The translations under genes were made by a program, and so were the position numbers. The notes beneath the pieces were generated by a model that made no database searches, was not told the origin of the DNA, and saw nothing but the letters and a program-made list of their open reading frames with translations. Of a stretch of DNA of 19,410 nt, positions 6,131 through 13,532 are shown piece by piece; within the stretch, counting starts at the first letter, position 1, and every line of letters starts with the position of its first letter. Source of the DNA: Treponema sp. (lineage in GTDB: Bacteria > Spirochaetota > Spirochaetia > Treponematales > Breznakiellaceae); assembly GCA_031263265.1 (NCBI GenBank), contig JAISGE010000042.1, forward strand, positions 1 through 19,410, in the 5' to 3' direction.

Positions 6131-7449
6131 TTGCGTCTATAGATATACAGAAGGGTAAGGTGGTCCAGCTCAGACAGGGAAAGGATCTGGTTTTACAACG
6201 GGACGATGGGGTTGAACTCGCGGAGACCTTTGACCGCTACGGAGAAGTGGCGGTGATTGACCTGGATGCGGCGATGGGCCTTGGTTCCAATCTCCCGATC
6301 ATAAAGCCCCTGCTTCGTAAGGCGACCTGTCGTTTGGGAGGAGGGATTAAAACGGTGGAACAGGCCCGGGAACTGGTGAGCCTTGGCGCTCAGAAACTCA
6401 TCATCGGTTCCCAGGCATTTCGGGATCCCCTTAAGGCCGGAGGTGGATTCGCGCTGAATACCGATTTGCTACGGGCATTGGCAACCCAGATTGGCCGGGA
6501 ACGGATCATCGTAGCAGTTGATGCCCGGAAACATGAAACCCGCGACTATGAAATCGTGGTAGATGGCTGGAAAACCCCTACCGGGCTTTCCCTTATTGAA
6601 ACTGCTCAGGCGGTGGAATCCTTTGCCGGGGAGCTGCTCTTTACCTGTGTGGATAGGGAAGGAACCATGAGCGGTATTGACCAGGCAGGGGTGCGGCATC
6701 TGCGGGAGGCGATCTCCTGCCGTCTTACCGTGGCAGGCGGTGTTTCCACCCTGGAAGAAATCGAAGCCTTGGCTGCTTTGGGCTGTGATGTGCAACTCGG
6801 CATGGCCCTTTACACCGGGAAAATTGATTTGGGGGAGGCGTTTATCCGTTCCCTAAACTGGAAAAAAGGTTCTTTTTCAACTTCAGCTTTAGCATCCTCT
6901 CCCCAGCAAGCATTGCTTCCGCTCATCGCCCAGTCTTCGGATGGCCAGGTGTTGATGACCGGTTTTGCCGACCAGCAGGCTGTGGCGGAATCTTTTATCC
7001 GGGGTAAGCTCTGTTTCCATAGCCGTACCCGGAATAGTCTTTGGATGAAAGGAGAACACTCCGGCAATACCCTTACCTTGCTTAGGCTTCGTGCTGATTG
7101 CGACCGGGATGCATTGCTTGCCGTGGTTGAACCTGCAGGGCCGGTTTGTCATACCGGAGACTACTCCTGTTTTGAGACTGGCCGACGCTACACCTGGGAA
7201 TATCTGCAAGCCATCATTGCAGACCGGTTCCGTAATCCGTCCACTGGTTCGTACACCGCCACGTTAGACGAAACCCTGGTGCGGGAGAAGATCCTTGAGG
7301 AAGCCGAAGAGGTTTGTACTGCCAAAACCCATGCAGAGGTGGTTTGGGAAGCAGCGGATCTGGTCTTTTTCACCACTGCGCTTATGACTCGGGAAGGGGT
7401 TACGGTTGCAGAAGTACTGGACGAGTTGGATCGGCGGCACAAGAAGTAG
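6124..7449 (+). CDS. hisA-hisIE: Trifunctional HisA-HisI-HisE fusion
   Basis: One 441-residue chain joins three enzymes. Residues 1 to about 240 are the HisA isomerase TIM barrel, with Asp7 (ASIDIQKGKVVQL) and Asp133 (VAVDARKHE) as catalytic pair and CRLGGGIKT and VAGGVST phosphate loops. Residues about 258-350 are HisI, phosphoribosyl-AMP cyclohydrolase: SRTRNSLWMKGEHSGN from 300, DCDRDALL from 325, CHTGDYSCF from 342. Residues about 355-441 are HisE, phosphoribosyl-ATP pyrophosphohydrolase: SYTATLDE from 376, then EKILEEAEEV. HisIE fusions are common; attachment to HisA is not. The chain covers the three consecutive steps after HisG. A GTG at 6115 is in frame, but the GGAG at 6110-6113 fits ATG 6124 (10 bases) and is too close to the GTG. 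The linker SFSTSALASSPQQ separates HisA from HisI. No frameshift is involved. Confidence 0.93.
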   Translation: MVIASIDIQKGKVVQLRQGKDLVLQRDDGVELAETFDRYGEVAVIDLDAAMGLGSNLPIIKPLLRKATCRLGGGIKTVEQARELVSLGAQKLIIGSQAFRDPLKAGGGFALNTDLLRALATQIGRERIIVAVDARKHETRDYEIVVDGWKTPTGLSLIETAQAVESFAGELLFTCVDREGTMSGIDQAGVRHLREAISCRLTVAGGVSTLEEIEALAALGCDVQLGMALYTGKIDLGEAFIRSLNWKKGSFSTSALASSPQQALLPLIAQSSDGQVLMTGFADQQAVAESFIRGKLCFHSRTRNSLWMKGEHSGNTLTLLRLRADCDRDALLAVVEPAGPVCHTGDYSCFETGRRYTWEYLQAIIADRFRNPSTGSYTATLDETLVREKILEEAEEVCTAKTHAEVVWEAADLVFFTTALMTREGVTVAEVLDELDRRHKK

Positions 7450-7471
7450 GTTTTGGGGAACCTATTTTTTT
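7447..7471 (+). terminator. Terminator of the his operon
   Basis: TAGGTT (7447-7452) pairs with AACCTA (7459-7464) around a TTGGGG loop, followed directly by six or more Ts. The stem begins with the TAG stop codon of the fusion gene. It marks the end of the his operon. Confidence 0.65.
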
Positions 7472-7489
7472 CTATCTTTCTAGAAGAGC

Positions 7490-7521
7490 CAGTTTCAAAA
7501 GTCAGGCGAGTTTTGAAACTG
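7490..7521. repeat. Intergenic palindrome, copy 2
   Basis: CAGTTTCAAAA (7490-7500) and TTTTGAAACTG (7511-7521) form a perfect 11-bp inverted repeat with a 10-base spacer. The right arm contains the TTGAAA that serves as a -35 box for the next operon. Confidence 0.8.
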
Positions 7522-7541
7522 CACAACTTTTATAGTATACT
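7513..7541 (+). promoter_or_regulatory. Promoter of the NusG-II/Gx operon
   Basis: TTGAAA (7513-7518) and TATACT (7536-7541) are separated by 17 bases. The -35 lies inside the right arm of the intergenic palindrome. Transcription would begin near 7548, about 100 bases before the first gene. Confidence 0.6.
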
Positions 7542-7547
7542 GCGAAA

Positions 7548-7647
7548 CTTTTACACGGGATTCTGGTTGTGGTTGGGGCCTTACGGGGTGTTCCCGTACT
7601 AAAGCCTTGGCGCTTACCATTTCTTTCAAAACATGGTATAAGGTACT
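7548..7647 (+). promoter_or_regulatory. Structured 5' leader
   Basis: The predicted 100-nt leader has two perfect stem-loops: TACGGG/CCCGTA (7582-7587 with 7593-7598) and TACCAT/ATGGTA (7615-7620 with 7633-7638). The second ends just before the AAGG ribosome binding site of the gene at 7648, so it could influence initiation. I do not recognise a known riboswitch class. Confidence 0.35.
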
Positions 7648-8079
7648 ATGCTTGTGTCAAAATTACCTAGACCGGGTATGCATAAGACTGTTTTTAAACC
7701 CCTGGATTTCGGGGCCTTAGGCTTAGCCATGAGCATTACCGTGGTGGTCACGGTAATGCTCTATGCCCAAAGAGGAACGGAAACCAGGATACTCATTACC
7801 GGGGAAGGGGACCAGTGGATCTTTCCTCAGGATGCTGCGGAACTCGTTATTGTGCCGGGACCTTTGGGGGATACCCTCGTGTCAGTGCAGGACGGGAAGG
7901 CCCGGGTGCTTTCATCCCCCTGTACGAATCAGACCTGTGTGGCTGCCGGTGCAATTCAAGCCCACGGCCAATGGCTCGCGTGTCTGCCGAACCACGTGCT
8001 GGTATCCATAGGAACAAGTCGCCCAGAGGGAGCAGCGGATGAACCAGGGGACAGGGGACTGGATGGCGCAGCCTGGTAA
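7648..8079 (+). CDS. NusG domain II-containing protein
   Basis: A 143-residue membrane-anchored protein. One hydrophobic segment (about 18-40, LGLAMSITVVVTVMLYA) would anchor or export it. The rest is the stand-alone NusG_II domain, shown by the cysteine signature CTNQTCVAAGAI and ending in WLACLPNHVLVSI. This is not transcription factor NusG; the family's function is not established. In many anaerobes it stands beside the Gx transporter gene, sometimes with FMN-binding/ApbE genes, and here too the next gene is a Gx transporter. The ATG has AAGG about 5 bases upstream. Its last 41 bases overlap the next gene, and its C-terminal tail after about 125 is charged and probably unstructured. Confidence 0.82.
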   Translation: MLVSKLPRPGMHKTVFKPLDFGALGLAMSITVVVTVMLYAQRGTETRILITGEGDQWIFPQDAAELVIVPGPLGDTLVSVQDGKARVLSSPCTNQTCVAAGAIQAHGQWLACLPNHVLVSIGTSRPEGAADEPGDRGLDGAAW

Positions 8080-8593
8080 GCGGGAAGAAGCTACTGCCGC
8101 GCTTTTAGGCGGATTCTGTCTCTTTTTATCAACTCTGGAGTACCTGGTTCCCAAACCCCTTCCCTTCATGCGGCTCGGACTTGCCAATGTGCCCATCATG
8201 CTGGCATTGGATATCCTGGGTTTAAAATACCTTGCACTCTTGACGCTCATCAAGGTTTTGGGCCAGGCAATCATCACCGGAACCCTGGTTTCCTATATCT
8301 GCTTATTTTCTCTGGCCGGTACGTGCGCTTCGGTAACAGCCATGTACCTCTTACGGCGTCTGCTGGGGCCAAAACGTATCAGCTTCATAGGTATAAGTAT
8401 CATAGGAGCGTTGCTGTCCAATGGGGCACAGTTGCTCTTGGCCCGGTTTTTCGTGTTCGGACCCGGGATTATATTCCTGGTTCCCCCCTTTCTAATCGCG
8501 GGGATCATTACCAGTAGTAGTTTGGGGATCTTCTGCGAGACCTTCAGTTCCCGTTCACGCTGGTATCGCCAACAGATTCGGCCTGTTCCATGA
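8039..8593 (+). CDS. Gx transporter family membrane protein
   Basis: A 184-residue polytopic membrane protein of the family often labelled heptaprenyl diphosphate synthase component I, now usually called Gx transporter. The diagnostic stretch is LEYLVPKPLPFMRLGLANVP (about 33-52), followed by several hydrophobic segments. The fold is thought to resemble S-components of ECF transporters; the substrate is unknown. The ATG at 8039 has GAGGGAG 7 bases upstream. A second in-frame ATG at 8063 also has an AGGGGA before it and remains possible. The start overlaps the NusG-II gene by 41 bases, and the stop overlaps the next gene by four (ATGA), so the three are co-translated. Confidence 0.85.
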   Translation: MNQGTGDWMAQPGKREEATAALLGGFCLFLSTLEYLVPKPLPFMRLGLANVPIMLALDILGLKYLALLTLIKVLGQAIITGTLVSYICLFSLAGTCASVTAMYLLRRLLGPKRISFIGISIIGALLSNGAQLLLARFFVFGPGIIFLVPPFLIAGIITSSSLGIFCETFSSRSRWYRQQIRPVP

Positions 8594-9237
8594 AGACCCT
8601 GGCTACACCCCAGGGAAGAACCTGGGATAAGAAGCTCCGCAGCACCGATCTCTTCCTGGCAGGACTGCTCATGATGGCCGCTTTTTTGGTGAATCCCTCA
8701 ACCTTGTTAAGGGGAGTTCAGTTTCTGATCTTCTGGTGGTATGCATGGCTGCGCGGGAAGAAGAACCGGCCCCTTATCACCTTGTCGATCATAGGGGGTA
8801 TTGTGTTCTTTAACCTCTTAGTACCCTACGGCAAGGTCCTGGGGACGGTCGGCATGTTCCGCATTACCCAAGGGGCCCTCCTTGGGGGGCTGCACAAGGC
8901 TATTACCCTGGAGGGACTCATCATGCTCTCCCAGGCTTCTATCCGTGCAGATCTACGCTTACCCGGTTTCTTTGGTTCTTTGTTGGGAGAGTCCTTCCGT
9001 ATCTTTGAAACGATCAGCCAGAACAAGGCACGGATCAAAAGGAAGCATATTATTGAGGGGATAGACCACTTGCTGCTGGAATTAAGTGAAGAACAGGATG
9101 TCCTTGCAGAACCCGCAGGAAGCCCTGAGGGTTATATAAAACCCCCCAGAACCCTTGCCAATATGCTCTGCTTAGGAGGGGCAATAGCGCTGGTTTGGGG
9201 ACTCACCTTCCTGGGCTTTTGGTTCGGCGCTATTTAG
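8590..9237 (+). CDS. CbiQ/EcfT-like transmembrane protein
   Basis: A 215-residue membrane protein with about five hydrophobic segments (about 21-36, 43-55, 62-82, 108-125, 190-213). The arrangement of N-terminal membrane helices, a RITQGALLGGLHKAITLEGLI-type stretch and a charged cytoplasmic helix (RIFETISQNKARIKRKH) recalls EcfT/CbiQ, the coupling subunit of ECF transporters. The match is partial. Next to an S-component-like Gx protein this suggests an ECF-type importer, but no EcfA ATPase gene lies in the operon; one encoded elsewhere would have to serve. The gene begins at an ATGA overlap and ends the operon. No terminator was seen after it. Confidence 0.6.
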   Translation: MKTLATPQGRTWDKKLRSTDLFLAGLLMMAAFLVNPSTLLRGVQFLIFWWYAWLRGKKNRPLITLSIIGGIVFFNLLVPYGKVLGTVGMFRITQGALLGGLHKAITLEGLIMLSQASIRADLRLPGFFGSLLGESFRIFETISQNKARIKRKHIIEGIDHLLLELSEEQDVLAEPAGSPEGYIKPPRTLANMLCLGGAIALVWGLTFLGFWFGAI

Positions 9238-9287
9238 GGAATCAACATGAAATTACTCGATACGTGTTCATTTTTCCACCTTGTTTT

Positions 9288-9632
9288 TCATAGATTATAT
9301 TCACGTAACCTATTGGGTAAAAACAAGCATCCAATTTCTTTGCTAACACTCAGAACCGGAGACCATTTTATAGGCGCGTACCAATCAAATAACACAGTAA
9401 CAATTTCCCTTGAATAGCTGCTCGTTCGTAAAATAGAAGCAGTATCGTTTGTATGTAACAGATCCCCGATGAGTCCTACTGTTCGACCTATACCAAGGCG
9501 AGAGGCTACTTCTAATGAAAGAGATATTCCATTTTTTTCAATTTCTTTAGTATCCAACGTATATATGGTTATAAGATTGTAACCGACCGCGAGTATATAA
9601 CCAATTATCACCGTAACGAGTAAAAATTTCAC
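9288..9632 (-). CDS. Small membrane-anchored hypothetical protein
   Basis: A 114-residue protein of unknown function. It starts with GTG at 9632, preceded after 5 bases by GGAGGA (plus-strand TCCTCC at 9638-9643), the best Shine-Dalgarno in this part of the window and the main reason for calling it. Residues about 3-26 (FLLVTVIIGYILAVGYNLIT) are a signal peptide or anchor; the remainder would lie outside the membrane. I recognise no domain. The gene is richer in A and T than its neighbours, which could mean later acquisition. It is convergent with the EcfT-like gene. A plus-strand ORF beginning at 9247 lies antisense to it and is less credible. Confidence 0.6.
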   Translation of the reverse strand: MKFLLVTVIIGYILAVGYNLITIYTLDTKEIEKNGISLSLEVASRLGIGRTVGLIGDLLHTNDTASILRTSSYSREIVTVLFDWYAPIKWSPVLSVSKEIGCLFLPNRLREYNL

Positions 9633-9658
9633 CTGTGTCCTCCAAATAGTAGGTGCTT

Positions 9659-9709
9659 AACTTTTCCCAAAAGTTGCTTTACCATACACAAGCTACCTAA
9701 TTTTATCAA
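9659..9709 (-). promoter_or_regulatory. Promoter and possible operator of the small gene
   Basis: On the minus strand TTGATA (plus 9704-9709) and TATGGT (plus 9681-9686) are 17 bases apart, with a start of transcription near 9674. A perfect inverted repeat AACTTTT/AAAAGTT with a 3-base spacer (9659-9675) lies on the start site and could be an operator or a 5' hairpin. Confidence 0.4.
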
Positions 9710-9740
9710 GACTGGTTACAACATTTTGACGGCTCAATAA

Positions 9741-9761
9741 GGGCTTTGCGAAGCAAAGACC
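9741..9761. terminator. Hairpin downstream of the M15 peptidase gene
   Basis: CTTTGC (9744-9749) and GCAAAG (9753-9758) around GAA, extended by GG/CC across one mismatch. It lies just beyond the 3' end of the minus-strand gene at 9773, so it may help end its transcript. There is no T-run, so the call is weak. Confidence 0.3.
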
Positions 9762-9772
9762 AGGGTGAACTC

Positions 9773-10804
9773 CTAGCGAAGATCGGTGATGGGTAGATCG
9801 CTTAGGAGCAATATTTCAGGGCGGTATTCAAAATGCATGGTATCGTAAAAGAGCCATTTCCCTCCCCAGATGAACCCATAGGCTTCAAAGGCTTTGATAA
9901 CCGCATCAGGGGGGTGCAGACGCTTTTCATAGGGAACGGTCCACCATTCACTGGTGATTCGGGAAGTCCAGAGCCAATAGGTCGCCAAGTTGCTGGATTG
10001 GGGTAATAGATCCAGGGCCGCTCCATAGGCATGAAAACTCCTGCTTGCTGCGTCGGCGATATTCCGCCAATTCCACCCGGAAATAGAATGAATGCTGTTG
10101 ATCCATTGCCGTACCTGGGTATTGGTTCGGGCTTCCGCGTAGATCCGCTCTTCCACCAGCGCAAGTTCTTCTAAGATGGCGTAATGCACCAACACATTAC
10201 GGCCCAAGAACCGTAAGGTCTTTACCCGTTCATAAGCGCTCTCTTTAGTAGAGGCCCGCCAAAGGGCATCATAAAAATGCAGGGATCGTTTCGGCGGGTG
10301 CAAACGCCGCCTATCTGCTTGGCTTCTCATACGCGCGGTTTCTTCAGGGCTTGGGGGGCTCCACGGGGGTAAGGCTGCAGGGTATCGATAAAAGGGCTGG
10401 GGATCGTATTCCAAAGCCCGGGTCCGGAGTTCTTCCGGCAGCAGCCTGCCTTGGGCATAATAGTAAAAAGTCCCCCGGATGGATACGGCCCAGTCGCCGT
10501 TCCGGTAAACCGCAGGACCGATGCGTTCAGGATAGGCTGCGGCAAGGGCCTTCATAACCCGTTCCCCTTGGGTAGGCGGTTCAGCCACGGTTTCTTGAAA
10601 ATATTCCTGCGGCGGTTCCACTGCGGCGGTTTGAACCAGATCTTCAAACCGTATGGAGATGTGGGATACTGCGGTTTCCTCTCCCCGAGGAGTCTGCGGC
10701 GCCTGGATTTGCTGTATGGTTCCCAGGCCAAAACTTCCTGCTCCTGTACCCATGAAGAGCACATAGACGATTATACGCAATGTATACATTCTAGTCACCA
10801 GCAT
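9773..10804 (-). CDS. Exported M15-family peptidase (D-Ala-D-Ala carboxypeptidase-like)
   Basis: A 343-residue protein whose C-terminal half looks like a zinc peptidase of the M15 (VanY-like) group, which cuts D-amino-acid-containing peptide bonds in peptidoglycan. The ligand motifs are SFHAYGAALD (His258, Asp265) and DTMHFE (Asp321, His324), with WGGKW just before the second. Residues about 9-28 are hydrophobic (IIVYVLFMGTGAGSFGLG), a signal peptide or anchor. A proline-rich, low-complexity stretch (about 30-160) connects anchor to peptidase, as in wall-reaching enzymes. ATG at 10804 is preceded by AAGGA. It diverges from thrA. The exact bond cleaved cannot be told from sequence. Confidence 0.8.
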   Translation of the reverse strand: MLVTRMYTLRIIVYVLFMGTGAGSFGLGTIQQIQAPQTPRGEETAVSHISIRFEDLVQTAAVEPPQEYFQETVAEPPTQGERVMKALAAAYPERIGPAVYRNGDWAVSIRGTFYYYAQGRLLPEELRTRALEYDPQPFYRYPAALPPWSPPSPEETARMRSQADRRRLHPPKRSLHFYDALWRASTKESAYERVKTLRFLGRNVLVHYAILEELALVEERIYAEARTNTQVRQWINSIHSISGWNWRNIADAASRSFHAYGAALDLLPQSSNLATYWLWTSRITSEWWTVPYEKRLHPPDAVIKAFEAYGFIWGGKWLFYDTMHFEYRPEILLLSDLPITDLR

Positions 10805-10906
10805 CGTATCCTTTCTATCACGATAATCAAACCTTTGTACAGACTTGGGCTGATTCTTAATATAGTACAGAAACCTAGAAATTACTATTGGATCATGCGC
10901 TCAGGC

Positions 10907-10935
10907 TTGATAAATCTACCAAAAAATCGTATCAA
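10907..10935 (+). promoter_or_regulatory. Candidate thrA promoter
   Basis: TTGATA (10907-10912) and TATCAA (10930-10935) with 17 bases between. The -10 is poor (TATcAa). Start near 10942, about 43 bases before the ATG. No run of Thr or Ile codons or attenuator hairpin is visible in this leader, unlike enteric thrL. Confidence 0.3.
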
Positions 10936-10984
10936 TGAGAAAGTAGAGAAAGTTACATAGGATATGAGTAATTAAGGAGCAAAT

Positions 10985-13456
10985 ATGCGGGTTCTCAAAT
11001 TTGGCGGTACATCCCTGGGTTCAGCAGAGGCAATCCGTAAGGTGGTACAGATTATCAAGGATAAAGAACATGCCGGTACTGTTGCGGTGGTGGTGGCTTC
11101 TGCTATGACAGGAATGACCGATGAGCTTATCCGCACGGCCCGGAGCGCTCAAACCGGCGGCCATGCTTATACGGGGGTGGTACAGAACATGCAAAGCCGG
11201 CACGGGGCAGTAGCTGCGGCCTTTCTTACCGGATCAGATCTCGATACTGCGCTTGCTTCTCTTACGGCGCTCTTTGCAGAACTAAGCCGTACCTTGGACG
11301 GGATTGCTATCCTCCAGGAGCTTTCCCCGCAGACCCTTGATAAGGTGATGAGTTTTGGGGAGCGGCTTTCCGCATCCCTGCTTGCCCAGCTCCTCTCCGC
11401 TTCAGGGGTCCCCGCAGCGTACCTGGATACCCGCACGCTCATTAAAACCGATAATCATCACGGAAACGCCCAGGTTTTGGGTGAGGAAACCGCTGCGGGT
11501 ATACGAGCTTTCTTTCACGAGAGGGCTACCCAGTCTCCCCTACCGGTTGCCACAGGCTTTATCGGCGCTGCCTTGGATGGAGCCACCACCACCTTGGGAC
11601 GGGGAGGTTCAGACCTCAGCGCGGCGCTGTTCGGTGCTGCCCTGGGAGTCGAACAGGTGGAAATATGGACCGATGTAGATGGGATGTTCACGGCGGATCC
11701 CCGGATGGTAAAGACCGCCTTCAAGATCGATACCCTTTCTTACGAGGAAGCTATGGAACTTTCCCATTTCGGGGCCAAGGTCTTGTACCCTCCTACGGTC
11801 CGGCCTGCTTTGGAAAAAGGTATACCCATTACTATCCGTAATACCTTTAATCCTCAAGGGAGCGGTACCCGGATCAACCAGCACGGGGAGGCTGGGGCCT
11901 ATCCCATCCGGGGGATCAGTTCCATGAACCAACTGGTCTTAATACGGGTCCAAGGTGCAGGTATGGTAGGGGTGGCGGGCTTCTCTTCCCGGCTTTTTGG
12001 CGCCCTGGCGCGGAAAGGGATCAACATCATCCTTATCACCCAAAGTTCCAGTGAATACTCGATCTGTTTTGCGATCCTTCCTGAAGATGCTCAGGCTGCA
12101 GAGGCGGCTCTTGCGGAAGAATTTGACCGGGAGATTGCCCGTGCGGATCTGGATGTTCCGGTACGGGAAGAGCATCTGGCGATCATTGGGGTCGTGGGTT
12201 CCCGGATGAAAAGTACTGCCGGGATTTCCGGTAAGGTATTTCATGCCCTGGGGCGCAATGGCGTTAATGTGGTTGCCATTGCCCAGGGTTCTTCGGAGCG
12301 CAACATTTCCGCGGTTATCGCCTGTCAAGATCAAGCTAAGGCCCTTAACGCCATCCATGAGGCATTCTTCCTCTCTGGTGTTCGTTCGGTCAACCTATTC
12401 CTGGTGGGGATTGGGCTTATTGGCGGTACCCTGGTGGAGCAACTCGCGGATCAACGGGAGGTTCTTGCCGATGAACACCAGATCCGCATAAACCTCGTGG
12501 GAGCGGCCAATTCCCGGTACATGCTCTTTAATCCCCAAGGGCTTGATCCCCATGCGGTGAAATCCCGCTTGCAAGGGGATACGGAAGCAGTACCCTTTGC
12601 CTTACCGGAGTTTATCCAACGGATGAAGGCCCTGAATCTTCCCAACAGCGCTTTTTGTGATTGTACTGCCAGCGATACCGTAGCTGCGCTGTATGAGCAG
12701 ATCCTGCACGCATCCATACCGATTGTTACCCCTAATAAGCGGGCCAATTCCGGGCCTTACGACTATTATAAAAGATTGATCACCTTCTCTAAAGATCGGG
12801 GCATACCCTATCTGTACGAGGTTACGGTTTGTGCAGGGCTGCCGGTGATTTCTACCCTCCGGGACCTGTTTCTATCCGGGGATAAGGTGCGGCGGATCGA
12901 AGCGGTTTTATCGGGAACCTTGAGCTTTATCTTCAACAACTACGATGGGAAAAAGCCCTTTTCTGCCCTAGTACAGGAGGCCAAGGCCAAAGGATACACT
13001 GAGCCGGATCCACGGGAGGATCTGAACGCCAAAGACGCGGCCAGGAAAGCCCTGATCTTGGCCAGAGAATGTGGCATAGCCCTGGAATTTGCCGATGTAG
13101 CTATTGAGCCGATTCTGCCTGAGGCATGTTTTAGCGCTGAAGGGGTAGATGCGTTTTTCGCGGAACTGGAAAAATCAGATGCGTTTTTTGAACAGCGCCG
13201 CTTAGAAGCTGCGGCCCGGGGAGAGGCCCTCCGGTATGTGGCGGTCATCACCGGAGGGACTGCCCGGCTTACCCTCCGGTCAGAGCCTGCGGCTAGCCCC
13301 TTCCGCACCTTGGTAGACGCGGACAATATGGTGGTGATCACCACGGATCGGTATTCCACCCTACCCATTGTGATAAAAGGTCCTGGAGCAGGGGCACAGG
13401 TTACTGCTGGAGGGGTGTTTGCGGACATCCTGCGGATAGCCCGGACCTTAGTGTAG
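10985..13456 (+). CDS. thrA: Bifunctional aspartokinase/homoserine dehydrogenase
   Basis: An 823-residue enzyme that phosphorylates aspartate and, at its other end, reduces aspartate semialdehyde to homoserine, feeding threonine and methionine synthesis. Length matches enteric ThrA (about 820). The aspartokinase domain (1 to about 300) shows KFGGTS at 5-10 and GRGGSD at 205-210. Two ACT regulatory segments follow (about 310-460; for example GMVGVAGFSSRLFGALARKGINI and the later GISGKVFHALGRNGVNV). The dehydrogenase begins about 468 with the NAD(P) loop G475-I-G477-L-I-G480, then TPNKRA with Lys585, VCAGLPVI, GTLSFIFNNY and the EPDPREDLNAKDAARK signature. AGGAG lies 6 bases before the ATG. No thrB or thrC follows. 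The gene stands alone between divergent and convergent neighbours. Confidence 0.96.
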   Translation: MRVLKFGGTSLGSAEAIRKVVQIIKDKEHAGTVAVVVASAMTGMTDELIRTARSAQTGGHAYTGVVQNMQSRHGAVAAAFLTGSDLDTALASLTALFAELSRTLDGIAILQELSPQTLDKVMSFGERLSASLLAQLLSASGVPAAYLDTRTLIKTDNHHGNAQVLGEETAAGIRAFFHERATQSPLPVATGFIGAALDGATTTLGRGGSDLSAALFGAALGVEQVEIWTDVDGMFTADPRMVKTAFKIDTLSYEEAMELSHFGAKVLYPPTVRPALEKGIPITIRNTFNPQGSGTRINQHGEAGAYPIRGISSMNQLVLIRVQGAGMVGVAGFSSRLFGALARKGINIILITQSSSEYSICFAILPEDAQAAEAALAEEFDREIARADLDVPVREEHLAIIGVVGSRMKSTAGISGKVFHALGRNGVNVVAIAQGSSERNISAVIACQDQAKALNAIHEAFFLSGVRSVNLFLVGIGLIGGTLVEQLADQREVLADEHQIRINLVGAANSRYMLFNPQGLDPHAVKSRLQGDTEAVPFALPEFIQRMKALNLPNSAFCDCTASDTVAALYEQILHASIPIVTPNKRANSGPYDYYKRLITFSKDRGIPYLYEVTVCAGLPVISTLRDLFLSGDKVRRIEAVLSGTLSFIFNNYDGKKPFSALVQEAKAKGYTEPDPREDLNAKDAARKALILARECGIALEFADVAIEPILPEACFSAEGVDAFFAELEKSDAFFEQRRLEAAARGEALRYVAVITGGTARLTLRSEPAASPFRTLVDADNMVVITTDRYSTLPIVIKGPGAGAQVTAGGVFADILRIARTLV

Positions 13457-13461
13457 CAGTT

Positions 13462-13500
13462 CGAGGCTGTTTCAAGCTGTACCATTTTGAAACAGCTTCG
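13462..13500. repeat. Intergenic palindrome, copy 3
   Basis: CGAGGCTGTTTCAA (13462-13475) pairs with TTGAAACAGCTTCG (13487-13500), 14 positions with one G-T, spacer 11 bases. It lies between the convergent thrA and chemoreceptor genes, where a bidirectional terminator would be expected. Neither side has a T-run. Confidence 0.75.
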
Positions 13501-13532
13501 GTCGTAGCAAATAAGCCTCCCTCAATTACCCA

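Noticed and set aside
9247..9417. Plus-strand ORF beginning MKLLDTCSFF
   Set aside because: No ribosome site of note, and it lies antisense to the better-supported gene at 9288-9632.
10936..10984. Attenuator before thrA
   Set aside because: No leader ORF with Thr or Ile codon runs and no terminator hairpin precede thrA.
12940..13485. Long minus-strand ORF inside thrA, and similar long antisense frames in his genes
   Set aside because: These are shadows of strongly supported genes on the other strand, with no start signals or recognisable domains.
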